Below, one piece after another: positions 7,640 to 13,327 of a stretch of DNA of 14,231 nt (within the stretch, counting starts at the first letter, position 1; each line of letters starts with the position of its first letter). The position numbers were made by a program, and so were the translations under genes. Location of the stretch: NCBI GenBank assembly GCA_021808205.1, contig JAKBCD010000005.1, positions 1 through 14,231 of the forward strand. Direction: 5' to 3'. The DNA comes from Pseudomonadota bacterium. Its GTDB lineage: Bacteria; Pseudomonadota; Alphaproteobacteria; Acetobacterales; Acetobacteraceae. The notes beneath the pieces are model-generated. The model did no database searches and was not told the DNA's origin. It was given only the letters and a program-made list of their open reading frames with translations.

Positions 7640-8137
7640 ATGTCAGACAATCACAATCAGGCGCCAGGCCAGCAAACGTTTCCTGCGGTTGATACTTTTA
7701 TGGCGGCATGGGAACAAAAAGAACGCGCGTATCGCGAGCGCGCGTGTGCCGTACTTGATGGCAACAAGAAAGCGCTTTTCGGGATTCTGGCGGAACATGG
7801 CATTACCGCCGTGATCGTGAATTTCGACGGCTATGGCGATAGCGGCCAGATCGAGGACATCACGGCCCAGGCCGGCGACGTTATCGTTGAATTGCCGGAT
7901 GAGCGGATCGAGATTTTCCGGCCGGGCTGGGATAGCCCGGACATGGAACGCCAGACCCACACTGTGCGTGAAGCCATCGAGGCGTTGTCCTATGATTTTT
8001 TGGCGCAGACGCATTGCGGCTGGGAGAATAATGATGGCGCCTACGGCGATTTTACCTTCGACGTAACGGAGGGCAGCATCATGCTCGACTATAATGAGCG
8101 CTATACCGCCTCCGAAAACTATTCCCATGAATTTTGA
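7640..8137 (+). CDS. DUF6878-like small plasmid protein
   Basis: A 165-residue soluble protein that I match, from memory of the family, to DUF6878; its function is unknown. Marked features are an N-terminal helical segment (about 18-53) and then GITAVIVNFDGYGDSGQIED (54-73), a strand plus an acidic glycine loop that looks like a possible binding site. Near the C-terminus is HCGWENNDGAYGDFTFDVTE (125-144), followed by MLDYNERYTASE. There is no signal peptide or membrane helix. The start is ATG 7640, with GGAG 7 nt upstream in the repeated leader; the frame is open further upstream only through the terminator hairpins. The stop is 10 bp before the DUF6915-like gene, so the two are probably co-transcribed. 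This pair downstream of a large parB-like gene is an arrangement I recognise from alphaproteobacterial plasmids. Confidence 0.75.
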   Translation: MSDNHNQAPGQQTFPAVDTFMAAWEQKERAYRERACAVLDGNKKALFGILAEHGITAVIVNFDGYGDSGQIEDITAQAGDVIVELPDERIEIFRPGWDSPDMERQTHTVREAIEALSYDFLAQTHCGWENNDGAYGDFTFDVTEGSIMLDYNERYTASENYSHEF

Positions 8138-8147
8138 GGAGGCGGCA

Positions 8148-8513
8148 ATGGCACATCCTTACCATCATGCTTTGTCCTCTGCAAAAAAATGGGGCGGGAC
8201 GGCAGAAGATTTTTTACTGCTGCATTCTTGGTTCGATGAGAGCAAGATGATCTCACCAGATTTTCGGCATCGGGCACTTCGCCATCATGCCGAAGGCATC
8301 TTCATGGCGGAGAGATTTTTCGGCCAAGTGATGACGATCTCCACGGGGCGTATTGTGCCTGTACGCCTGATCGGCGAACAGCATGTCAGTGAAGATCTCG
8401 GCTTCATACCGGGCTTCGCGGATTGGATCAAAGCGATCCGGCCCGAACCCTGGATGGGCCGGACCATGGCGCTGCATAGACTGCTTGATCCTTTTGAAGT
8501 CGATGTTGCCTGA
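8148..8513 (+). CDS. DUF6915-like small plasmid protein
   Basis: A 121-residue protein matched from memory to DUF6915, function unknown. It is rich in histidine: MAHPYHHALS at the start and HRALRHHAEGIFMAE (41-55), with a further GEQHVSEDLG (76-85) and FADWIKAIRPEPWMG towards the end. The His spacing suggests a metal site or a helical bundle, but this is inference. The start is chosen at ATG 8148 because GAGGAGG lies about 7 nt upstream; an in-frame upstream codon at 8094 would overlap the previous gene. It follows the DUF6878-like gene with a 10-bp gap and no terminator between, so the two very likely form one operon. The next gene begins after a new terminator-like leader. Confidence 0.72.
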   Translation: MAHPYHHALSSAKKWGGTAEDFLLLHSWFDESKMISPDFRHRALRHHAEGIFMAERFFGQVMTISTGRIVPVRLIGEQHVSEDLGFIPGFADWIKAIRPEPWMGRTMALHRLLDPFEVDVA

Positions 8514-8545
8514 GCATCGAAGTTTAACATTCATCTTCCTCAACA

Positions 8546-8583
8546 CAGAACCCGGCCCCGTGCCGGGTTTTGCATTTCTGGAG
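8546..8583 (+). promoter_or_regulatory. Terminator-like hairpin fused to the ribosome site, copy 2
   Basis: Second copy of the element at 7595-7632: an 11-bp stem (8546-8556 with 8562-8572, one G-T pair, loop CCCGT), then the T-run and TGCATTTCTGGAG, ending 7 nt before ATG 8590. The last 25 bp (8559-8583) are identical to 7608-7632. Confidence 0.65.
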
Positions 8584-8589
8584 GCCAAC

Positions 8590-9093
8590 ATGGCGGATTA
8601 TTTTTCACCGACCGTGATACCGGAGATCATCCCGAACGCGGACATGACGAAGCTGGAGTTGTTGTTACTCTCGCATATGTTCGATGCGGAGCCGGACGGC
8701 GACGGAACCTATTTCCATTCCTGGCAAGGGCCGTTGGATCTGATCTGGGTTGATTGCGCCGAACTCACCGCTGCGCTGGATGCGGCCCGCGGCAGCAACA
8801 GCCAAGTGTATTTCTATGTGGAGGAAAAACTCAAAAATGTTACCTCGGATGATATCACCGTTGAACTGGATATGAGCGGCGTGTCGTGGGAGGTGATTTT
8901 CCAGGACATCGTGCGGCGCTCCGCCAAACTGCGTTATACCACCGTGACGACGGCGTTCACCTGTTCAAAAATGCGCGCCGATGGTTTTGGCGGCATGGCG
9001 TTGTTCATCACCGCCGATGCCATCAAAGGCTGCTCGACCACGGAGTTTCTGTCGGACTGTCTTGCCGATATCGCCGGGCAGGAGGGCGGGTAG
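8590..9093 (+). CDS. Conserved-looking hypothetical protein of the plasmid block
   Basis: A 167-residue protein that I cannot assign to a named family, although it resembles uncharacterised proteins often found in alphaproteobacterial plasmid blocks. Visible features are MADYFSPTVIPEIIPNADMT at the start, a helix LELLLLSHMFDAEPDGDG (22-39) with an acidic turn, and VELDMSGVSWEVIFQDIVRR (91-110). TAFTCSKMRADGFGGMALFI (121-140) follows, then a short C-terminal helix. It contains three cysteines (56, 125, 148, with another at 157), and it has no signal peptide or membrane segment. The start ATG 8590 has GGAG 6-7 nt upstream inside the repeated leader. It is followed by a strong terminator, so it ends this plus-strand run. 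Confidence 0.7.
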   Translation: MADYFSPTVIPEIIPNADMTKLELLLLSHMFDAEPDGDGTYFHSWQGPLDLIWVDCAELTAALDAARGSNSQVYFYVEEKLKNVTSDDITVELDMSGVSWEVIFQDIVRRSAKLRYTTVTTAFTCSKMRADGFGGMALFITADAIKGCSTTEFLSDCLADIAGQEGG

Positions 9094-9135
9094 CAGGATC
9101 CCAGGAGAATCCAGGAAGAACCACGACCAATGCGG

Positions 9136-9169
9136 ATGGGCCGGACCCGGCAGCGGGGCGGCCCATTTT
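9136..9169 (+). terminator. Rho-independent terminator ending the small-DUF run
   Basis: Outer stem ATGGGCCG / CGGCCCAT (9136-9143 with 9159-9166) encloses a second stem CCCG / CGGG (9146-9149 with 9154-9157). The run TTTT follows. It sits 42 bp after the stop of the hypothetical gene and just before the 3' end of the convergent toxin gene, so it may serve as the barrier between them. Confidence 0.8.
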
Positions 9170-9179
9170 GCGTGGGCGA

Positions 9180-9605
9180 TTACAGCAACATCGTTTTCAC
9201 GCCCAGTGCCGCGCCGGCCTCGCCGAGGCGGCGGTCAAGCGTGCATAGCGTGGCGCCGTGATCCGCGCAGATGGCGAGATGCAAAGCATCGCCCGCGCGC
9301 AAGCCCAGCGTGTATTGATCCGAGAAGCGGGCGGCGGTGCGGAATTGCGGCCCGCTGACCGGCAGGTGCAAAAAACTTTCAGCCGCCAGTTGCGTGAACA
9401 TCGCCAAGGCTTCGGCGCGGTGGACGGGTTGCAGCTGGCCGGTGCGCAGCTTGATCGACAAGGCCGAGGAGAATTCGGTCATCACCCAGTCGCTGATGGC
9501 GAGGTCTCCGGCTTGCTGTGCCGCCAGCCAGGCCTGCATGCGCGGGGTCTCGGCTTCATTGGTCAGGGCGACGACCAGCAACGACGTGTCAAGATATAGG
9601 CTCAA
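9180..9605 (-). CDS. vapC: PIN-domain ribonuclease toxin (VapC-like)
   Basis: A 141-residue PIN-domain protein, the RNA-cleaving toxin of a type II toxin-antitoxin pair. The four acidic residues expected at the metal-dependent active site are visible: Asp6 in [11 protein letters not shown], Glu44 in [11 protein letters not shown], Asp106 in [11 protein letters not shown] and Asp124 in LCTLDRRL. The length is normal for VapC. Its ATG overlaps the antitoxin stop by 4 bp (9602-9605), the standard coupled arrangement with the antitoxin first. Both genes run opposite to the surrounding plus-strand block. The RNA target cannot be deduced from the sequence. Confidence 0.92.
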   Translation of the reverse strand: MSLYLDTSLLVVALTNEAETPRMQAWLAAQQAGDLAISDWVMTEFSSALSIKLRTGQLQPVHRAEALAMFTQLAAESFLHLPVSGPQFRTAARFSDQYTLGLRAGDALHLAICADHGATLCTLDRRLGEAGAALGVKTMLL

Positions 9606-9844
9606 TAGCGCGCCTCGTCGCGCATTTTACGGATGGCCTCACGGGCGGGCTCAGCCTGGGTGGGCATATTAGCGGTTGTGGCCTGTAAAGCCCCGAGATT
9701 GACCGGCTTGCGCGGGATATCGGCCGGAACGAGTTGCGCCACCGGCTTGCCCCGGCGAGTGATGCGCACGGCTTCTCCGGCGGCGGCCCGTTCGACGAGC
9801 TCGCTCAGATGCGCCTTGGCGTCGGCGAGGTTAACGCTGCCCAT
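9602..9844 (-). CDS. vapB: Phd/YefM-family antitoxin of the VapC-like toxin
   Basis: An 80-residue antitoxin. The N-terminal DNA-binding fold is typical of Phd/Yef[21 protein letters not shown], then [18 protein letters not shown] (23-40). The C-terminal part (about 45-80), which should bind and inhibit the PIN toxin, is less conserved and ends [13 protein letters not shown]. The start is chosen at ATG 9844 because CAGGAG lies 5-6 nt upstream; the frame stays open to 9931 but those codons cover the operator and promoter. A perfect palindrome upstream fits autorepression by the antitoxin and the toxin-antitoxin complex. The symbol is by analogy with VapBC pairs; a Phd-type antitoxin with a PIN toxin is a common mix. 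Confidence 0.88.
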   Translation of the reverse strand: MGSVNLADAKAHLSELVERAAAGEAVRITRRGKPVAQLVPADIPRKPVNLGALQATTANMPTQAEPAREAIRKMRDEARY

Positions 9845-9854
9845 GGGATGCTCC

Positions 9855-9872
9855 TGACCAGTTAGATGGTCA
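9855..9872. promoter_or_regulatory. Toxin-antitoxin operator palindrome
   Basis: TGACCAGTTAGATGGTCA has perfect 6-bp arms (TGACCA / TGGTCA) around a 6-bp spacer, 10 bp before the antitoxin ATG. On the minus strand a possible promoter, TTCCAC-17 bp-TACAAG, ends just beside it, so a bound antitoxin would block transcription. Confidence 0.65.
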
Positions 9873-9931
9873 CTTGTAGCATGGATGCCGTGGGAGTGGA
9901 AGATTTTTGGCGGGCGTGGCGGCCCGGGCAA

Positions 9932-9946
9932 CTTCCGATTCGGAAG
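9932..9946. promoter_or_regulatory. Perfect palindrome between vapB and the TOPRIM gene
   Basis: CTTCCGATTCGGAAG, 6-bp arms around ATT, lies in the 203-bp divergent gap between the antitoxin and the TOPRIM gene. It could be an operator or a small hairpin in the TOPRIM leader. No good promoter was recognised next to it. Confidence 0.4.
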
Positions 9947-10047
9947 ATAGCGCGTGGGCGGGGCGGAACGATAGGCTGCGCTGTTCGGCAGCTTGATGGG
10001 CTGGTGCCCCGGTTGGCGGAAACTCTTTGGTGATGGAGGAGAAAGCG

Positions 10048-11235
10048 ATGCCCAAGCGTGATTTTTCCATGCCTGCGGCGGAGCTGGCGCAAATGCTGGC
10101 CCGGCAGGCTGAGGCAGTGTGCCGGCATTATCTGCCCGCCGGGCGGCGTGAGGGGCGTTATTGGCTGGTGGGGGATGTGCATAACACGCCGGGGCGGTCC
10201 TTGTTTGTCCGCCTCACCGGCGGCAGTGCGGGCAAGGGGGCAGCGGGGCGCTGGCGAGATGCCGCCGAGGGCACGCATGGCGATTTGCTGGATTTGATCC
10301 GGGAAAATTGCGGCCTGACGGAATTCCGGGATGTGGCCGAGGAGGCACGGCGGTTTTTGGGGTTGGCGGGGGATGATCATGCTGCGGGCGACAAACACCG
10401 CAGCCATCACCCCCAGGACTATGTCGCGAGTTTACCGGGTGCCTGTGCTGTCTCCGAGCCGCGGGCTGATGATCGTGGTGATGCTGCCGCTGATGCCGTC
10501 AACACCCAGCGCGCCGCACGGCGGCTGTTCGGCATGGCGCAGCCACTCTCGGGCACGCTTGCTGAAAGCTATTTGCACCGGCGCGGCATAACGGTGGCGG
10601 CACTTACCGGCAGTGGCGCATTACGGTTCCATCCGCGCTGTTACTACCGCGCGACGCTGGATGCAAAGCCGGAACCCTGGCCAGCACTGATCGCGGCGGT
10701 GACCAGCATCAATAGCCGGATTACCGGTATCCAGCGCACTTGGCTTGATCCTGAAGGGGTTGATCCCCTCGATCCCATCCGGCTGGGTAAGGCCCCTCTT
10801 GAAGCCCCGCGCCGGGCGCTGGGGCTGCTGCTGGGCAATGCCGTGCGGTTTGGCACCACGGCAGGGCTGGAAAGCGGACCGGAGCATGGCTTGCTCGTGG
10901 CGGGCGAAGGCATTGAAACCGTGCTGTCGCTGCGCTGTGTGCTGCCCGCCATGCCGATGGTGGCCGCACTCTCGGCCGGGCATTTGGCCGCTCTTTTGCT
11001 CCCCGCTGGACTGCGCCGGCTCTATATCGCCCGTGACGCCGATGCGGCCGGTGGCCGCGCCGTGGCAAGTTTGACCGGACGCGCAATTGCCGCCGGGATC
11101 GAGGCGGTCACGCTCTCGCCCCGCCTTGGCGATTTCAATGATGACCTCCGCGAACTTGGCCTCGCGGATTTACGTGCAAACTTGCGGGTGCAATTGGCGC
11201 CAGAGGACGCGCAACACTTCTTGGTGTCCGGCTGA
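10048..11235 (+). CDS. TOPRIM-domain primase-like protein (DUF7146 type)
   Basis: A 395-residue protein with a primase-like layout and a C-terminal TOPRIM fold. The N-terminal part (about 1-110) contains GRWRDAAEGTHGDLLDLIRE (67-86), like the region after the zinc finger of DnaG-type primases, but it lacks the CHC2 cysteine set. The middle (about 150-270, AESYLHRRGI, RFHPRCYY, ITGIQRTWLDPEG) corresponds to DUF7146. TOPRIM follows, with LLVAGEGIETVLSL carrying Glu287 and LYIARDADAAGGRA carrying Asp330/Asp332, then GDFNDDLRELG. Such proteins are common on alphaproteobacterial plasmids and probably act in DNA primer synthesis or replication; activity here is inferred. The start at ATG 10048 is preferred because GGAGG lies 8 nt upstream; TTG 10027 and ATG 10033 are in frame but precede that site. 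Confidence 0.83.
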   Translation: MPKRDFSMPAAELAQMLARQAEAVCRHYLPAGRREGRYWLVGDVHNTPGRSLFVRLTGGSAGKGAAGRWRDAAEGTHGDLLDLIRENCGLTEFRDVAEEARRFLGLAGDDHAAGDKHRSHHPQDYVASLPGACAVSEPRADDRGDAAADAVNTQRAARRLFGMAQPLSGTLAESYLHRRGITVAALTGSGALRFHPRCYYRATLDAKPEPWPALIAAVTSINSRITGIQRTWLDPEGVDPLDPIRLGKAPLEAPRRALGLLLGNAVRFGTTAGLESGPEHGLLVAGEGIETVLSLRCVLPAMPMVAALSAGHLAALLLPAGLRRLYIARDADAAGGRAVASLTGRAIAAGIEAVTLSPRLGDFNDDLRELGLADLRANLRVQLAPEDAQHFLVSG

Positions 11236-11295
11236 GATTTAGTCTGGCGGACGACGAGATGATGGCCCGCTAACGCCGGGATCATCGCGCCCGTT

Positions 11296-11612
11296 GGGTA
11301 CTGCATGCGCCTGCCTGCCAAGTGGCCGCGCCAGCGGCCTTCCGAGAGGGCGCTCTGTGCCGTGGGCAGCGGCGGCCCGCAATGGCGGCGGGGCCGCTAT
11401 TTTCCGCCGCCCCGGGGGAATTGTCAGTAACATTGATCAGGCCATGCGATGCCCCGGGGCTTTGCAGCGCGAAGCAAAATAGCGGCCCCGCCGCCATCCT
11501 CCGCTCCGCTACGGCCTCACTGGTGCGGGCCGCCGCCGCCCACGGCTGGGATCGCCATGGAAGGCCGCGATGGGCGCGGGCTTCCGGCAAACAGGAGCAT
11601 CCCATGACCCGC
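11296..11612. repeat. Long imperfect inverted repeat upstream of the DUF2493 gene
   Basis: The 368-bp gap between the TOPRIM and DUF2493 genes is largely one inverted repeat. Its inner arms are a perfect 22-bp match (11382-11403 with 11476-11497). The next arms are 23 bp with one mismatch (11359-11381 with 11524-11546). A further 10 bp pair at 11334-11343 with 11559-11568, and weaker similarity extends to about 11296 and 11612, covering the ribosome site of the downstream gene. Inside are two CCCCGGGG palindromes (11410-11417, 11452-11459). I see no coding region here. It could form a cruciform or a long RNA hairpin, or be a MITE-like remnant. Confidence 0.8.
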
Positions 11613-12542
11613 GACGATAACGATACCGGCTATGAGCCACCGCACGCCGCTTCACCCACCGCGCATATTCTTAACGAACTGCAGCTCTTTGGCTACCACC
11701 CCGGCCAGGACGAGCCCGACCCAAGGCCCTTGCCCGAAGCACCGCTGATCGCCGGGGCGGTTGCGGATATTTTTGATGCCTTTGCCGCCACTTTGAGTGA
11801 CACCCGCCTGGAGCCTGATCTCGAGGAACTGCTCTGGGCGACGGTTAATCTTTTCCACCGCGCCGCCGGGCGGATCGAACGGCAGCTCGACGATAACGAG
11901 CAGGCCCAGAAACGCAGCCAGAAGGAACAGGACGGCTCCGAGATCCGCTCGGTCGAACTGGAACGGCTGACGGCCGAGGGGCAGACATTGCTGGAACGCC
12001 GGGACTGCCTGGAATTCTTCCGCGACCAGGCCGCAGAGCAATTTGAGCGCCACACACGTTCAGCCTGGCGTCCACGCTCAGGCTCGATGGTCAACCACCG
12101 GGCGCTGACCGCTTCCCTCATCGATAGCCGCGACTTCATTGTCGCCAAGCGCCAGGCACAGATTGCGCCTCTGCTGCCCTCCGGCCCGAAAATCGTCTTT
12201 ACCGGCGGGATGGAGTGCAACGACCACATGCTGATCTGGGACAAGCTCGACAAAGTGCACGCCAAGCACCCGGACATGGTGCTGCTGCATGGCGGCAGTC
12301 CGAAGGGGGCCGAGCGGATCGCCGCCGCCTGGGCGGATGCGCGCAAGGTGACGCAGATTGCTTACCGCCCCGACTGGGCCCGGCACGCCAAGGCCGCCCC
12401 GTTCAGGCGCAATGACGCCATGTTGGAGGCGTTGCCAATCGGCGTCATGGTGTTTCCCGGCACCGGCATCCAGGACAATCTCGCCGATAAAGCCAAGAAG
12501 CTCGGCATTCCGGTGTGGAGCTTTGGGAGCGGGGGCGGATAG
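11604..12542 (+). CDS. DUF2493 family protein (Rossmann/SLOG-like C-terminal domain)
   Basis: A 312-residue protein. The N-terminal two thirds are helical and charged, with HILNELQLFGYHPGQDEPDP (21-40) and a likely coiled region at about 84-150. The C-terminal DUF2493 domain (about 195-309) begins KIVFTGGMECNDHMLIWDKL, continues LLHGGSPKGAERIAAAWADA (227-246), and ends with PFRRNDAMLEALPIGVMVFP (266-285) and KAKKLGIPVW. Glycine-rich loops after beta strands suggest nucleotide or nucleotide-derivative binding, as in SLOG-related proteins, but no ligand is known to me. The start ATG 11604 has AGGAG 6 nt upstream. The frame is open to 11322, but that stretch is the inverted repeat. It is a common companion of the TOPRIM gene on alphaproteobacterial plasmids. 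Confidence 0.82.
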   Translation: MTRDDNDTGYEPPHAASPTAHILNELQLFGYHPGQDEPDPRPLPEAPLIAGAVADIFDAFAATLSDTRLEPDLEELLWATVNLFHRAAGRIERQLDDNEQAQKRSQKEQDGSEIRSVELERLTAEGQTLLERRDCLEFFRDQAAEQFERHTRSAWRPRSGSMVNHRALTASLIDSRDFIVAKRQAQIAPLLPSGPKIVFTGGMECNDHMLIWDKLDKVHAKHPDMVLLHGGSPKGAERIAAAWADARKVTQIAYRPDWARHAKAAPFRRNDAMLEALPIGVMVFPGTGIQDNLADKAKKLGIPVWSFGSGGG

Positions 12543-12576
12543 CCTCAATCGGTCTCATTCCATCCATGGTCATCAT

Positions 12577-12613
12577 GATGGCCATCGCCGCTACCCTCAC
12601 GGCGGTGACCATC
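12577..12613. terminator. Hairpin between convergent DUF2493 and GDCCVxC genes
   Basis: 14-nt arms (12577-12590 with 12600-12613) pair with one wobble and one mismatch around a 9-nt loop. There is no T-run on either side, so function as a Rho-independent terminator is doubtful. The place, between the ends of two convergent genes, is the main support. Confidence 0.4.
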
Positions 12614-12640
12614 GGATGCGTCACGCGAGCTTGGGCGGCA

Positions 12641-12874
12641 TCAAGCCGGGGCGCAGCAACCGCCTTTACCGCCATCTGCTTGGATGGGCGGGCAGGGCAC
12701 GGTGCCAAAGGAGCAGAACACGCAGCAATCGCCAGAGTTGGGGCGCAGCAGCACACCACAGCCTTTGCACTCGTAGAAATACTGGCAGGCATCGGTTGGC
12801 ATTGTCTCGGTCGCCTGGAACCCGCAATGCGGGCAGGTGAGCGTTGATTCCAGAATCACAGGTGTTTTACGCAT
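12641..12874 (-). CDS. GDCCVxC-family small cysteine-rich protein
   Basis: A 77-residue cytoplasmic-looking protein with 11 cysteines. The N-terminal part has CPHC (14-17), then CQYFYECKGCG (30-40), a zinc-ribbon-like set. The family signature GDCCVFC (48-54) continues into SFGTVPCPPIQ, and the tail ends GGKGGCCAPA. Some members of this family carry selenocysteine in the signature; here both positions are TGC cysteine codons. The function is not established, and metal or thiol-metal binding is a fair inference. Its ATG overlaps the last 8 bp of the MerT-like gene and lacks a clear ribosome site, so translation is coupled to it. The link with a MerT-like transporter and MerR points to mercury or a similar soft metal. 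Confidence 0.85.
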   Translation of the reverse strand: MRKTPVILESTLTCPHCGFQATETMPTDACQYFYECKGCGVLLRPNSGDCCVFCSFGTVPCPPIQADGGKGGCCAPA

Positions 12875-13250
12875 AGAGATAGCCGATCGTCAGCAGGGCG
12901 AACCCGCCCAGCAGCGCGACCAGGGTTAAGCCGCGCATGGCGGGCTTGGCGCATAGCCCGCCAGGGGCGCAGGCCATGGAGGCACGGCGGCGCCAAAAAA
13001 GTGCGGCACCGCCCGCAAGGCAGATGGCCCCGATGGCGAGCAGTATGCCCCTGTGCGGGGCGGCCAGCGATGCGATGCCGAACAGCCAGACGGAGCCGAT
13101 GCCCATTGTTGCCAGCAGGAAGGGCAGACCGCAGCAGGAGGCCACGCCGAATGCCGCCGCAAAGCCGCTTACACTGAGCAAGGTGGCACTCGTATCGCGA
13201 AAGGGACGGGAAGTATTGACCGGGTTTGGTTCGGTTGGATTTGGTGGCAT
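12867..13250 (-). CDS. merT: MerT-like mercuric ion transporter
   Basis: A 127-residue inner-membrane protein with three predicted helices (about 26-48, 52-86 and 104-126). The Hg(II)-binding pair Cys39-Cys40 lies in the first helix within SCCGLPFLLATMG. A second pair, Cys94 and Cys100 (CAPGGLC), lies in the loop before the last helix, with the same six-residue spacing as the second pair in Tn501 MerT (Cys76/Cys82). All four transport cysteines are therefore present. MerT carries Hg(II) across the inner membrane, normally handing it to the MerA reductase. The N-terminus is longer than usual by about 15 residues. AGGAGG lies 8 nt upstream of ATG 13250. It is transcribed divergently from merR through the MerR-type promoter. 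No merP or merA is seen. Confidence 0.83.
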   Translation of the reverse strand: MPPNPTEPNPVNTSRPFRDTSATLLSVSGFAAAFGVASCCGLPFLLATMGIGSVWLFGIASLAAPHRGILLAIGAICLAGGAALFWRRRASMACAPGGLCAKPAMRGLTLVALLGGFALLTIGYLYA

Positions 13251-13290
13251 GCGGGTGACCTCCTGATTGCGCCGATGTGCGCTATCCGCT

Positions 13291-13321
13291 CTCCTAACAT
13301 CTGTAGTAACTACAGACTCAA
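13291..13321 (-). promoter_or_regulatory. MerR-type promoter/operator of the merT-like operon
   Basis: On the minus strand, -35 TTGAGT (13321-13316) and -10 TAGGAG (13296-13291) are separated by 19 bp, the overlong spacing typical of MerR-activated promoters. The spacer and flank hold the perfect palindrome TCTGTAGTAACTACAGA (13300-13316). The layout lines up with the Tn501 merT promoter (TTGACT, 19 bp, TAAGGT). Confidence 0.8.
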
Positions 13322-13327
13322 GGGCTG

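Noticed and set aside
11322..11603. Upstream extension of the DUF2493 frame from a GTG codon
   Set aside because: It covers the long inverted repeat, and the strong AGGAG site is placed for ATG 11604.
12543..12840. His-rich plus-strand frame (HSIHGHHDGHRRYPHGG) as a metal-binding peptide
   Set aside because: It starts inside the DUF2493 gene in another frame and ends inside the antisense of the GDCCVxC gene; the His run arises from the CATC/GATG-rich hairpin.
12641..12874. Selenocysteine in the GDCCVxC protein
   Set aside because: The signature cysteines are encoded by TGC, with no in-frame TGA.
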